Assembly (NCBI GenBank): GCA_021325615.1
Contig: JAJPGU010000004.1
Location: 53,983 to 95,679 of the forward strand
Length of the DNA: 41,697 nucleotides
From: Nitrososphaerota archaeon
GTDB lineage: Archaea; Thermoproteota; Nitrososphaeria; Nitrososphaerales; Nitrosopumilaceae
Direction of reading: 5' to 3'
Under the pieces are notes generated by a model. That model was not told where the DNA came from. It made no database searches and saw nothing but the letters and a program-made list of their open reading frames with translations. Numbering within the stretch: the stretch's first letter is position 1; each line of letters starts with the position of its first letter. Position numbers and translations under genes: made by a program. Positions 1 through 7,858 of this stretch are shown here, piece after piece.

Positions 1-193
1 CCTGCTCCAGTTTCATCGAATCAAGAGCAAGGGCCTGGCCTGCCACAGACGGGCTGATAATTCCGCTTGATGCAAGAAGGCTGTCGCTCATGGTGGTCTT
101 GCCGTGATCGACGTGCGCAATCACACCAAAGTTCCTGATGTGTTTCTTGTCTCCGATAATTTTGAGAATCTGCTCGGTCGCCTTGTATTTCAT
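1..193 (-). CDS. fusA: Translation elongation factor aEF-2, N-terminal part
   Basis: Only the first 64 codons lie in the window; the gene runs off the left edge. The peptide starts [15 protein letters not shown] and contains the G1 P-loop AHVDHGKTT of translational GTPases, preceded by IRNFGVI and followed by [12 protein letters not shown], the typical archaeal/eukaryotic EF-2 N-terminus. EF-2 moves peptidyl-tRNA from A to P site in the ribosome at the cost of GTP. The ATG start is the reverse complement of 191-193. The assignment to aEF-2 rather than another GTPase rests on this N-terminal signature and is strong. Confidence 0.95.
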   Translation of the reverse strand, partial: MKYKATEQILKIIGDKKHIRNFGVIAHVDHGKTTMSDSLLASSGIISPSVAGQALALDSMKLEQ

Positions 194-251
194 GTTTTAG
201 CTAAATCCTTTCCAAGCCTCTATTAAGCGTTTAGAGGAATTTTGCACAAAA

Positions 252-1160
252 CTAATAGATCATGGAAGAACTGGCTTTTCTCAGATTATTTTCTTCAACA
301 AAGAAGCACTCCTTTCTTTTCTGCCTCCGTGCGGTGTAGAGTGCAACAAGTTCCGAAAAAAAGATGAAGTACACTGCCTGTTCTAGGAGGTTGCCCGGGG
401 GCGGCTTGATCCTCCCGGCTCCAAGGCCGCAACGCCTGAGGGCCTGAACAAGCCTGCGGTTGTGCGGGTTCGCGGACTCGAATACCAAAACGGTGTCCCC
501 CCTCCTTGCGGAAAAGAGCCCCATGTGGGAGAACTGCTCTATCCTCTCGTAGTGCGCGTCATGTCCCAGGACCTCGTAGAGCTTGGCTGCGCAAAACATT
601 GCGATGGGGAACGTGTGGAGGTTCCCAAGAACGAAGACCTTTCCCCGGAGGGATGCAGTCCTTGCGGCCCTCTGTGCCGCCCTGAAGATCCCGGATGCAT
701 CCCCTAGGCGCAGGCCCGAGACAAGCGAGATGCACGTAAGCGCACTTGCAAGGAAGCTCAAGCTGCCGGCAGTCTGGACTCCCGTCGAGCCGAACCTCAG
801 CAGTATGGATTTTCGGCATTTCCGTGCAAGCCTGCTCTGGCCGTTTGCGGTTATGGCAACGGCAGAGCCGTGTAGCGCGGCAAGCCTGATGTTCGATGAC
901 GTGTTGCCGGATATCGACACCAGATAGAGGTCCTTTGCGGCAGCGAGTTTTCTGTTCTTGATGAGGTCAAGCGGATCAAACGCCCTAGCCCCGTGTGAGG
1001 AAAATGCCTCGGCAAGGAGCGACGACGCAAACGAGTCGCCAGTGCCGCAGAAGACGGCCCGTTTCTGCCGCAAGGGGCCAAGCCTTTCTTGCGGCCTGAA
1101 TTTTTTTGCAAGTTCAACCTGCATCCAAATCTCAGTTTCAAAGGCGTCTATTGTGCGCAC
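252..1160 (-). CDS. SIS-domain phosphosugar isomerase-like protein
   Basis: A 302-residue cytoplasmic protein with two SIS half-domains. The first has CGTGDSFASSLL near residue 38 and the phosphate-binding loop SISGNTSSN near residue 82; the second begins around GKVFVLGN and contains the EQFSHMGLF segment. SIS proteins bind and isomerise or deaminate sugar phosphates (GlmS isomerase domain, archaeal phosphoglucose/phosphomannose isomerases). No glutaminase domain is present, so it is not full GlmS. The start is GTG at 1160, which keeps the TIDAFETEIWMQ N-terminus usual for the family; an internal ATG at 1124 is the alternative. It is divergent from mqnD. The exact substrate cannot be read from the sequence. 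Confidence 0.8.
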   Translation of the reverse strand: MRTIDAFETEIWMQVELAKKFRPQERLGPLRQKRAVFCGTGDSFASSLLAEAFSSHGARAFDPLDLIKNRKLAAAKDLYLVSISGNTSSNIRLAALHGSAVAITANGQSRLARKCRKSILLRFGSTGVQTAGSLSFLASALTCISLVSGLRLGDASGIFRAAQRAARTASLRGKVFVLGNLHTFPIAMFCAAKLYEVLGHDAHYERIEQFSHMGLFSARRGDTVLVFESANPHNRRLVQALRRCGLGAGRIKPPPGNLLEQAVYFIFFSELVALYTARRQKRKECFFVEENNLRKASSSMIY

Positions 1161-1198
1161 ACCTGTGATTTTTATAATAGGGCTAAAAATCCTACCTT

Positions 1199-2020
1199 AT
1201 GGAAATTTCCGTGGGGCACACGCCCGACTCGGACGACGCATTCATGTTTTATGCCATGCTGACAGGAAAGGTCACCTCGCCCGATTTTGTCGTAAAGCAA
1301 GTGGTCGAGGACATCGAGACCCTAAACAGGCGGGCGCTCACCCACGAGCTTGACGTTACGGCGGTCTCGGCACACGCGTGCGCATACATTAACGATTACA
1401 CCGTACTTAGGAGCGGCGGGAGCTTTGGCAAGGGATACGGCCCCATCGTCATTGCAAGGGAGGACATGTCTGCCGAACGGCTGAGTCGCTCAAAGATTGC
1501 AATTCCTGGAAAGATGACATCCGCATTCCTCCTCCTGCAGCTCATGATAGGAAAGGCAGACTATGTCGAGATGAAGTTCAGCGACATACCGGAAGCTGTT
1601 ACCAAGGGAACCGTGGATGCGGGACTTGTCATCCACGAGACCCAGATAACGTACGAGCAGAACAACCTCAGGAAGATACTTGATGCCGGAGAGTGGTGGC
1701 GGGAAAGCACGGGCGGCCTGCCCGTGCCACTTGGGATAAACGTCATGAGTTCCAAGTTCGGCCCCGAAACAATACGAAAGTTTGACGAGTATTTCCGCGA
1801 GTCCATAATTTACGGAATGGCCCATGTTGCCGAGGCCCTTGACTATGCCATGGAGTACAGCAGGGGCCAGCCAAGGGACCTGATAGAGAGGTTTGTCAGG
1901 ATGTACGTAAATGATGTTACAATCGAGATGGGGCTCCTTGGCGAGCAGGCCATCAGGACCCTATTCCAGTTTGCAGCCGAGAAGGGCCTCGTTCCGGATT
2001 TTGAGCTCAAGTTTGCGTGA
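1199..2020 (+). CDS. mqnD: MqnD-like menaquinone (futalosine pathway) enzyme
   Basis: A 273-residue protein of the MqnA/MqnD/periplasmic-binding-protein fold. The N-terminus VGHTPDSDDAFMFYAML matches the MqnD signature, in which a P-x-x-D-x-F-x-F-Y-A stretch forms the substrate pocket; DAGLVIHETQITYE is another conserved block. MqnD converts cyclic dehypoxanthine futalosine to 1,4-dihydroxy-6-naphthoate in menaquinone synthesis, and thaumarchaea use menaquinones. A TATA-like element (TTTTTATAATA, about 1169-1179) lies about 25 bases before the ATG, so the transcript is probably leaderless. An MqnE-like enzyme is encoded about 300 bases downstream on the other strand, which supports the pathway. 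MqnA is the main alternative because the families are homologous. Confidence 0.82.
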   Translation: MEISVGHTPDSDDAFMFYAMLTGKVTSPDFVVKQVVEDIETLNRRALTHELDVTAVSAHACAYINDYTVLRSGGSFGKGYGPIVIAREDMSAERLSRSKIAIPGKMTSAFLLLQLMIGKADYVEMKFSDIPEAVTKGTVDAGLVIHETQITYEQNNLRKILDAGEWWRESTGGLPVPLGINVMSSKFGPETIRKFDEYFRESIIYGMAHVAEALDYAMEYSRGQPRDLIERFVRMYVNDVTIEMGLLGEQAIRTLFQFAAEKGLVPDFELKFA

Positions 2021-2068
2021 CACCGCGCCAATCAAGGATTAATTAGTGGCGCGGGCAAGATCCCACCG

Positions 2069-2347
2069 ATGGACAAGCGCATCTTCCTCCTCGGGGTCGC
2101 AATGCTGGCATCCGGCGGCATCTCGTGGTTTTATTTCAACAGCAACCAGCCAATGGCCCAGTCGGGTATGACAGCGGACCAGACAAGCCAGTTCTACCAG
2201 CAGGTTGCCATAAACACCGGGATTCAGAACATTTCAGGAATGGTTGCAGGCCTAGGGTTTTTCATTGCACTGATAAGCATAGGCCTGAGACGAAGGAGGA
2301 AGGGCGAACCAGGCAAGTCCATAACGCAAAAGCCTGCCCAGACCTAA
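2069..2347 (+). CDS. Small two-helix membrane protein, unknown function
   Basis: A 92-residue protein with an N-terminal hydrophobic helix (about residues 5-22), a Gln/Ser/Thr-rich extracytoplasmic loop, a second hydrophobic helix (about 52-70) and a basic cytoplasmic tail (RRRRKGEPGK). No enzymatic motif is visible. A TATA-like GATTAATTAG (2037-2046) lies about 27 bases before the ATG, giving a leaderless transcript. It sits between mqnD and the convergent mqnE-like gene, so a link to the quinone or membrane machinery is possible but not shown. Confidence 0.7.
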   Translation: MDKRIFLLGVAMLASGGISWFYFNSNQPMAQSGMTADQTSQFYQQVAINTGIQNISGMVAGLGFFIALISIGLRRRRKGEPGKSITQKPAQT

Positions 2348-3441
2348 AAGTTTCTCAATATGTTGAACATGGTGTCGCGCTGCGAGGCCTGCCTGCCTAT
2401 CTCCTTTATCGTTTGTGCAAGCTCAAGAATGGACGAGTTGGTTCCCTTTCCCGCGGCCCGGTAAATCTCCTCCGAAAAGGCGGTGCCCACCATGTCGCTT
2501 CCGCCATATGTCAGTGCAACCTGCGCAAGCTTCTTGCCCAGGGCTACCCAGTAGACTGAGAGGTTGTTTATCTGGTTTGCAAGCATCAGCCTTGACACTG
2601 CGATAATCCTCAGGTCGTACGTCGACGGGCTTTCCGACTTGACAAGCCCCTCCTTTTCAAGTTCCGTGTTTTCAAGGCTGAACTTGAGCGGTATGAACGT
2701 GATAAACCCGCCGGTCCTCTTCTGGACCTCGCGGAGCTTGACGAGGTGGTCTATTACGTGCTCGGGCTTTTCAATGTGCCCAAACAGCATGGTTGCATTG
2801 CTCTTTATCCCAAGGTTGTGGGCCTGCTCTATGGTATCAAGCCACTCCTTGCCTGAGCACTTGCCCCGGACAATCCTTCCCCTGATCTCAGGGTGAAACA
2901 GCTCGGCCCCTCCCCCAGGCATGGTATCAAGCCCTGCGGACTTGAGCCTGGTTAGCACCTCCTTTACCGAATTCTTGGTGAGTTTTGAGAGGAAAAAGAC
3001 CTCTGCTGCGGTAAGCGCCTTGATGTTCATCTCCGGATGACTCTTCTTTATTGTCTTGAACATCTCCTCATAGTATTCCAGCGGCAGGTCAGGGTGGAAT
3101 CCCCCCACAATGTGGACCTCTGTTGCCCCCATCTCCTTTGCCTTGCCTACCCTTGCCTCGATGTCCTTTGCGGTGAGGGTATAGGCGTCCTTTTCCCCGC
3201 CCTTCCTGTAAAAGGCACACATTTGGCAGCTTGCTGCGCAGACGTTTGTATAATTCAGATAATATGATGCGGCAAAGGTGACCGTATTTCCGACAAGCTT
3301 CTGCCTTACAAGGTCGGCAGTCGCTCCCAGCATGTAGAGGTTGTCATATGACATGAGCTCAAGCCCGTCCTCGTACGAGAGTTCCTCCCCTGAGATCGCC
3401 TTCTCAAGTGCACGCGAGTCCTTGACTAGTTTTTCCAGCAC
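2344..3441 (-). CDS. mqnE: Radical SAM aminofutalosine synthase-like (MqnE family)
   Basis: A radical SAM enzyme of about 365 residues with the 4Fe-4S motif CAASCQMC (C-x3-C-x2-C) in the context YTNVCAASCQMCAFYR. MPGGGAELFHPEIR, NATMLFGHIEKPEH and TGGFITFIPLKF match MqnE, which joins 3-enolpyruvylbenzoate and SAM to make aminofutalosine for menaquinone. The homologous MqnC and CofH (F420 synthesis) are alternatives; the GGGAE and GHIE blocks and the mqnD neighbour favour MqnE. The frame is open to a TTG at 3465, but that codon lies inside a TATA element (AATATAAAAG, 3464-3473 in plus-strand view). The GTG at 3441, about 27 bases downstream, is the better, leaderless start. Its 3' end overlaps the small membrane gene by 4 bases. 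Confidence 0.82.
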   Translation of the reverse strand: MLEKLVKDSRALEKAISGEELSYEDGLELMSYDNLYMLGATADLVRQKLVGNTVTFAASYYLNYTNVCAASCQMCAFYRKGGEKDAYTLTAKDIEARVGKAKEMGATEVHIVGGFHPDLPLEYYEEMFKTIKKSHPEMNIKALTAAEVFFLSKLTKNSVKEVLTRLKSAGLDTMPGGGAELFHPEIRGRIVRGKCSGKEWLDTIEQAHNLGIKSNATMLFGHIEKPEHVIDHLVKLREVQKRTGGFITFIPLKFSLENTELEKEGLVKSESPSTYDLRIIAVSRLMLANQINNLSVYWVALGKKLAQVALTYGGSDMVGTAFSEEIYRAAGKGTNSSILELAQTIKEIGRQASQRDTMFNILRNF

Positions 3442-3484
3442 GCCCTCTGATGAACCCCCTGTCAATATAAAAGTAAACTGTGTT

Positions 3485-3643
3485 TCAGCGGAAGAGGGCC
3501 TTCTTGGTTATCTCCCTTGAGCACTTGTTGTTCCGGACGCAGTATTCCTGGCACTGGCTTGCAACATGCGGCGTGTCATACCCAAACCCGCACTTGTCGC
3601 AAAAATAGTATTTTTTCCCCTTCCGGAACTGTTCCTGCACCAT
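3485..3643 (-). CDS. Small cysteine-rich (zinc) protein
   Basis: A 52-residue protein starting MVQEQFRKGKKYYFCDKCGFGY. It has CDKC near the N-terminus and three further cysteines (QCQEYC, NNKC), the pattern of a treble-clef or rubredoxin-like zinc site, followed by a basic tail ending ALFR. The ATG at 3643 is chosen because it is the only Met close before the cysteine block; the long open frame extending upstream is antisense to the epimerase gene and is not credible. It is divergent from that gene. Small zinc proteins of this kind are common in thaumarchaea; function unknown. Confidence 0.65.
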   Translation of the reverse strand: MVQEQFRKGKKYYFCDKCGFGYDTPHVASQCQEYCVRNNKCSREITKKALFR

Positions 3644-3725
3644 GTGATAGATATCGTGATGCCAAAATTTAGAATTTTGCCCCCTAGCGATTCTTTTATT
3701 GCCCCATGAAATGCGATATGGATGT

Positions 3726-4133
3726 ATGAGGTTGCACCACATAGGCGTAGTCGTTCCAAGCATAAGGGACTCCCTCGGTGAGCTGGGAAGGTTCTTTGAC
3801 TTTAAGGAAACGGGCCTCCCCATGCCTGTTGCCACAAGAAAGGTCAACGTATGCTTCCTTAGGATTGGAGAGCCGTTCCTTGAGCTTATCGAGCCCCAGT
3901 CAGACGACGCCGGCATTGCGGGTTTTGCCGCGGCAGGGGGAGGCATACACCACATCTGCTTCGAGGTGGACGACATCGAGCTCGAGGTCAAGAAAATGGT
4001 AGAGAGCGGAGCAACCCTCCTTGTCAGCCCCGAGAGGGGGTTTGATGAGAGGCGTATCGCCTTTGTTGACCTTAACACAAAGACAAGGTGCGGCCTTGTC
4101 GAGTTCCTTGAGAGGGCTCCCCCCTCCAGATGA
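3726..4133 (+). CDS. mce: Methylmalonyl-CoA epimerase (VOC/glyoxalase fold)
   Basis: A 135-residue single-domain VOC protein. LHHIGVVVPSIRDSL, the FLELIEP strand, HHICFEVDDIE and the C-terminal GLVEFLE provide the His/Glu metal ligands of the family in the right order. The enzyme interconverts (S)- and (R)-methylmalonyl-CoA; in thaumarchaea this step belongs to the 3-hydroxypropionate/4-hydroxybutyrate CO2 fixation cycle. I chose the ATG at 3726 because homologues begin directly at M-x-x-x-HIG and a TATA-like TTCTTTTATT (3691-3700) fits a leaderless start; ATG 3711 and TTG 3699 are in-frame alternatives. The mutase subunits are not in the window. Confidence 0.88.
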   Translation: MRLHHIGVVVPSIRDSLGELGRFFDFKETGLPMPVATRKVNVCFLRIGEPFLELIEPQSDDAGIAGFAAAGGGIHHICFEVDDIELEVKKMVESGATLLVSPERGFDERRIAFVDLNTKTRCGLVEFLERAPPSR

Positions 4134-4179
4134 CATGCAGCCGCAAGGCTCCGGCCCGGCCTTGTCGCGCGGGCCTGAC

Positions 4180-5559
4180 CTAGTTCAGTCTCCTTGACAG
4201 TAAAATTACGCCAACTATTGACAATGACAGCACGATCGGCGCCACCGGGCCAAATTCCGGTACAAAGGTAGTGCTTCTTGCAAACATTATTTCGCTGTTC
4301 TGCTGCCCCACGCCAAGCCATGCAAGGTAAACGGAGTCTGGCGTCGCAACCATCTGGTTGTACCATGTCCCTCCGGTGCTGTTGCTCACGTTTATCGGGG
4401 AGGCAAAGGTGGAGCCCCCGTCGGAGCTCTTGTCGATGTAGACATCATAGAGGCCATGCGAGTCGTCCACCCAGCTCACATAGACGTTTCCCTCGTAGGC
4501 AACTTGCGGCCACCCGGAGGCGCCGGGGTCGTTGCTTAGGTTAACTGGCGTCCCGAAGGTCCGTCCCCCGTCGGAGCTCCCGGCAAAATAAATGTCATAG
4601 TTTTTATCAGTTACCGTCTCGGTCCACACGACATAGACTTCCCTGCCCGATGCGGCAATCTGCGGATACCCCGAGTCCTGGCTTCCCCGGCTCACGTTGA
4701 CAGGCGTGGCAAAGGTCTTGCCGCCGTCGCCGCTGCTTGAGGAAAGGATGTCAAAATGCCCCGACGAGTCGTCCATCCAAACAACATAGATGTCGCCGTC
4801 TGAGACTGCCATCTGCGGTGCCCCCGAGTTGCCGCTGTTGGTGCTTATGTTTACCGGCTGTCCAAAGGTGCTTCCCGAGTCGTTGCTTGTTGCCATGAAA
4901 ATATCAAAATTTTTCCCGCTGTCGTCCTCCCATAGAAGGTAGACGTGCGGGCCGTCAGCGTAGATTTTTGGGATACCGGAATTCCCCCCGTGCGATGTTA
5001 TCGCCGTTGGCTGCACAAAGGTCGCCCCTCCATCGTCGCTTTTTGCAAAAAAGATGTTTGTAACATCGCCTGCTGTCCTGTCAAGCCATGCCACATAGAC
5101 GTGCGTACCCTCGATTACTATTTGCGGAAAGGCCGAATCCCTCGACGAGTTGCTTATCTGGACTGGCGAGGTGAAGCTGGTGCCATTGTCGTCGCTTTTT
5201 GCAAACGCGATGCTTGACTTGTTTGCCAGGAAGGACTGCCACACTGCCCCCACAATGTTGCCTGAGCTTGCTATCCTTATGTTGTCGGTTGCACCCCCTA
5301 TTGTTCCAAGGTTAATCTCGCCTCCAAACGAGACTCCGCCGTTGGTACTCTTTGAAATCTTGGCTCCAAACTTGCCGGCGGTGTTGTCTATCCATCCCAG
5401 GTAGACGTTGTTTCCCGAGACGGCAATCTGCGGTATGGTAGAGTTGCCCCCGGGGGAGCTTACTGCAATTGGACTTGTAAAACCCGTAGAATCTGCAGAG
5501 GCAAATGCAAACGGAACTGCAAGTGCCACTGCAAGAAAAGCAAGAGCGGTTTTCCGCAT
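4180..5559 (-). CDS. Secreted eight-repeat Asp-box (BNR) propeller with PEFG-type C-terminal anchor
   Basis: A 459-residue exported protein. Residues 1-23 form a signal peptide. Residues of about 25-430 hold eight repeats of about 50 residues, each with a PQIA-x-x-G-x-x-V-Y-x-x-W strand pair; seven end in an Asp-box such as SSDGGRTF or SDDGGATF, as in sialidase/BNR beta-propellers. No sialidase catalytic Arg triad or Tyr/Glu pair can be assigned, so it is more likely a binding or scaffold propeller than an enzyme. The last repeat runs into VPEFGPVAP, a hydrophobic helix and a final RRLN, the tripartite PEFG-type sorting signal of thaumarchaea. A TATA-like element (GGATTATAAG, 5577-5586) lies about 25 bases before the ATG. 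Confidence 0.85.
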   Translation of the reverse strand: MRKTALAFLAVALAVPFAFASADSTGFTSPIAVSSPGGNSTIPQIAVSGNNVYLGWIDNTAGKFGAKISKSTNGGVSFGGEINLGTIGGATDNIRIASSGNIVGAVWQSFLANKSSIAFAKSDDNGTSFTSPVQISNSSRDSAFPQIVIEGTHVYVAWLDRTAGDVTNIFFAKSDDGGATFVQPTAITSHGGNSGIPKIYADGPHVYLLWEDDSGKNFDIFMATSNDSGSTFGQPVNISTNSGNSGAPQMAVSDGDIYVVWMDDSSGHFDILSSSSGDGGKTFATPVNVSRGSQDSGYPQIAASGREVYVVWTETVTDKNYDIYFAGSSDGGRTFGTPVNLSNDPGASGWPQVAYEGNVYVSWVDDSHGLYDVYIDKSSDGGSTFASPINVSNSTGGTWYNQMVATPDSVYLAWLGVGQQNSEIMFARSTTFVPEFGPVAPIVLSLSIVGVILLSRRLN

Positions 5560-5602
5560 ACACAGTGCTTTTTTGCGGATTATAAGATAGTTTGCCCGGA
5601 TG

Positions 5603-5998
5603 TCAAGGTCGCGTGCTGTCTACAACCATGTTGAGCTCCACCCTGTCCTTGGTGTTTACTGTGTTTGCCACGTGTGAAACCAGGACCGCCTCCCTTGGAG
5701 AGCCCCCTCCTGAAAGGGTCGTCCTCAACTCTACCGGTTCAAACTGCGTGTTTGGCCCAAGCATGATCCTAGGAAGGAGCTCAAGTATTGAAAGGTCTCC
5801 TGTCGATCCCCGCACCTTGTAGGCCATGACATCGGTAAAATACACCCCGCCCCTTGTCGTAGGCTTGCGCACCGGTACCTTTGACCTTGTTATCGAGACG
5901 TCGCGAAGGTCAAACTTCCTTTGTCCGACATGCATCACAAACTCAAGCCCGATAGCCTTCATCACCTCGGAGATGAGATCCTCGTTTACCGCCAACAT
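5603..5998 (-). CDS. Conserved thaumarchaeal protein of unknown function
   Basis: About 131 residues, soluble, no signal peptide or cysteine cluster. It begins MLAVNEDLISEVMKAIGLEF and has mixed alpha/beta character with an Arg/Lys-rich middle (ITRSKVPVRKPTTRGG). I do not recognise the family. The ATG at 5998 is preferred over the TTG at 6013 because an AT-rich TATA-like stretch (6020-6031) lies about 27 bases upstream of it. It is divergent from the nitroreductase gene, so the two may share a promoter region. Confidence 0.65.
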   Translation of the reverse strand: MLAVNEDLISEVMKAIGLEFVMHVGQRKFDLRDVSITRSKVPVRKPTTRGGVYFTDVMAYKVRGSTGDLSILELLPRIMLGPNTQFEPVELRTTLSGGGSPREAVLVSHVANTVNTKDRVELNMVVDSTRP

Positions 5999-6102
5999 CT
6001 CGCACGTGCACAAAAGGTGTATTATTTCTTAAGATTCCCAAGGTGCGTTCCTGCAGGCAAAGGCTTATCATAGTTTTCCAAGTCTTGGGTCTCTGGTGTC
6101 GC

Positions 6103-7602
6103 TTGAAAAATTATGAGACGGAGGAGGCTTGGAGATACCACAATGGGACCAAGCATCCAAACGGCTTCCTGATGGACATGCTTCACAGGCACCGCCCGGC
6201 GAGCAGGCCTTACCCTTACAAGCGGTACAAGGACTGCCCCAAGGTTGCCCTCCTGCCCGACAAGTCTCCAGGAAAGGTTTCCGCGCTTGATGCCATATCC
6301 TGCAGGAAATGTAACACGGAGGACATCGTACCGGATATGGCCCTGCTTTCCAAGTTGCTCTACTTTTCGGGGGGCATTACAAGGTCCATCGCCTTTCCGC
6401 CTCCCCTTGGGCGCGTCGAGTTCAGGGCGGCATCCTGCACCGGCGCACTTTATCACATAGAGATGTATGTCGTATGCTCGGGCTTGGCCGGCCTGGAAGA
6501 TGGTGTCTATCACTACGACCCCAGGGACGACACCCTTGATGTCCTCAGGACGGGCAACTACCTCGGCGTCCTTGACGAGGCCACCGCCCACGGGCCTGCC
6601 ACATCCCGCTTTCCGGCCGCGATAATCTATACTGACATCTTCTCAAGGAACTCTGTCAAGTACCAGGCAAGGGAATACCGTCATGCCTTTTGGGACTGCG
6701 GTACAATCCTTTCAAACTCTCTGGCAGTGGCATGCGCCCATGACATTCCCCACAGGCTCATCATGGGGTTTGACGACTCGGCGGTAAACGGCCTTGTAGG
6801 GGTTGACGGAAAAAAAGAGGCATCCATTGCAATGCTTGCGCTTGGCAGCACCCAGTCTGCGCCCCCCGCCCCTCCCCCTCTTGGCAGGACTCCCGGGTCC
6901 GAGCAGGCGGAGTACGCAATGGTTTCAGAGGCCATACTTGAGATGCACGAGTCGTCCAGCCTCCAATCCCATGAAGTAGCTGGCTGGAGGAGGCAGTACC
7001 TGCCAGACGGGCAGGAACCGTCAGGCCCCACAAGCATGGGAAAGGAGCAGGCCTCGGCCGAGAGCATTGAGAGTGTCATACTCAGGAGGGGCTCCACCCG
7101 CAGGTTCGCCCACGAACCAATCTCCCTTGGCCAGATGTCCGCAGTCCTCGGGAGGTCGACTTGCGGATTTGACGCAGACTATGGATCCGGTACAATAAGC
7201 GACGTGTACGTTATTGCAAACGCCGTAGAAGGTCTTGAAAGCGGGTCGTATTTTTACGGCAAAAATTCCCACACCCTTGAGGAATTGCAAAAGGGCGACC
7301 TGCGGGATGCCTCAGGCCACCTGGGGCTCGACCAGAGCCTTCCATACGACGCGTCGGCGACGGTCTTTTTCCTGACTGACCTTGGAAAATTGCTTGCGCT
7401 TTATGGAAACCGAGGATACAGGGTCGCGCAGATTGATGCCAGCGTGGCGGCAGGAAGGATGTATCTTGCAGCATATGCACTCGGAATTGGCGCAACAGGC
7501 CTCACCTTTTACGACGATGACGTCACGGCCTTTTTTGAGCCGCATTCCCGCGGCAAAAGCGTCATGTTCATGCTGGCGCTTGGAAAGAAATCAAAGGCAT
7601 AG
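6103..7602 (+). CDS. SagB-type tandem nitroreductase-fold dehydrogenase
   Basis: A protein of about 500 residues with two nitroreductase/SagB-fold halves. The N-terminal EEAWRYHNGTKH and RPYPYKRYKDCPKV are the lead-in of SagB/ThcOx-type FMN dehydrogenases. The first half has GGITRSIAF and RAASCTGALYHIEMYVV; the second has RRGSTRRFAHEPISLGQM and GLESGSYFY, ending in the ASVAAGRMYLAAYALGIGATGLTF block. SagB enzymes oxidise azolines to azoles in modified peptides, but no YcaO cyclodehydratase or precursor peptide is visible here, so the substrate is unknown. The start is uncertain: TTG at 6103 sits just before the family N-terminus, while GTG at 6043 is an in-frame alternative giving 519 residues. 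Confidence 0.8.
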   Translation: MKNYETEEAWRYHNGTKHPNGFLMDMLHRHRPASRPYPYKRYKDCPKVALLPDKSPGKVSALDAISCRKCNTEDIVPDMALLSKLLYFSGGITRSIAFPPPLGRVEFRAASCTGALYHIEMYVVCSGLAGLEDGVYHYDPRDDTLDVLRTGNYLGVLDEATAHGPATSRFPAAIIYTDIFSRNSVKYQAREYRHAFWDCGTILSNSLAVACAHDIPHRLIMGFDDSAVNGLVGVDGKKEASIAMLALGSTQSAPPAPPPLGRTPGSEQAEYAMVSEAILEMHESSSLQSHEVAGWRRQYLPDGQEPSGPTSMGKEQASAESIESVILRRGSTRRFAHEPISLGQMSAVLGRSTCGFDADYGSGTISDVYVIANAVEGLESGSYFYGKNSHTLEELQKGDLRDASGHLGLDQSLPYDASATVFFLTDLGKLLALYGNRGYRVAQIDASVAAGRMYLAAYALGIGATGLTFYDDDVTAFFEPHSRGKSVMFMLALGKKSKA

Positions 7603-7654
7603 TTCCCGTCCATTCTCAATCCTTAAATCCATACCGCCAAATCCAAGAGGGAGT

Positions 7655-7858
7655 ATGCGCGTGATGAAAAGGCATGCCGTGCTTGCCCTGCTTGTCCTGG
7701 TCCCGGTAGCGGTAGATCTCTGCGTCCCGCTATACAACAGGGACCCGCCCGAACTTTTCGGCCTGCCCTTCTTTTACTGGTTCCAGACTATCTGGCTTTT
7801 CGTCTCGGCCGCCTTTTACATGGCCTACGCCCGCCTCAAGGAGAGACAGTCATGGTAG
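7655..7858 (+). CDS. DUF3311-type small membrane protein
   Basis: A 67-residue protein with two hydrophobic helices separated by [18 protein letters not shown], the pattern of DUF3311 proteins that accompany sodium:solute symporters of the SSS family. It ends in TGGTAG, overlapping the symporter ATG by 7 bases, so translation is coupled and it is probably an accessory subunit. A TATA-like CTTAAATCC (7622-7630) about 27 bases before the ATG indicates that the pair is transcribed from here, leaderless. Confidence 0.8.
   Translation: MRVMKRHAVLALLVLVPVAVDLCVPLYNRDPPELFGLPFFYWFQTIWLFVSAAFYMAYARLKERQSW

Noticed and set aside
3485-4366. Long minus-strand open frame of 293 codons
   Set aside because: Most of it is antisense to the methylmalonyl-CoA epimerase gene and the start of the propeller region; only its last 52 codons, starting at 3643, look like a real cysteine-rich protein.
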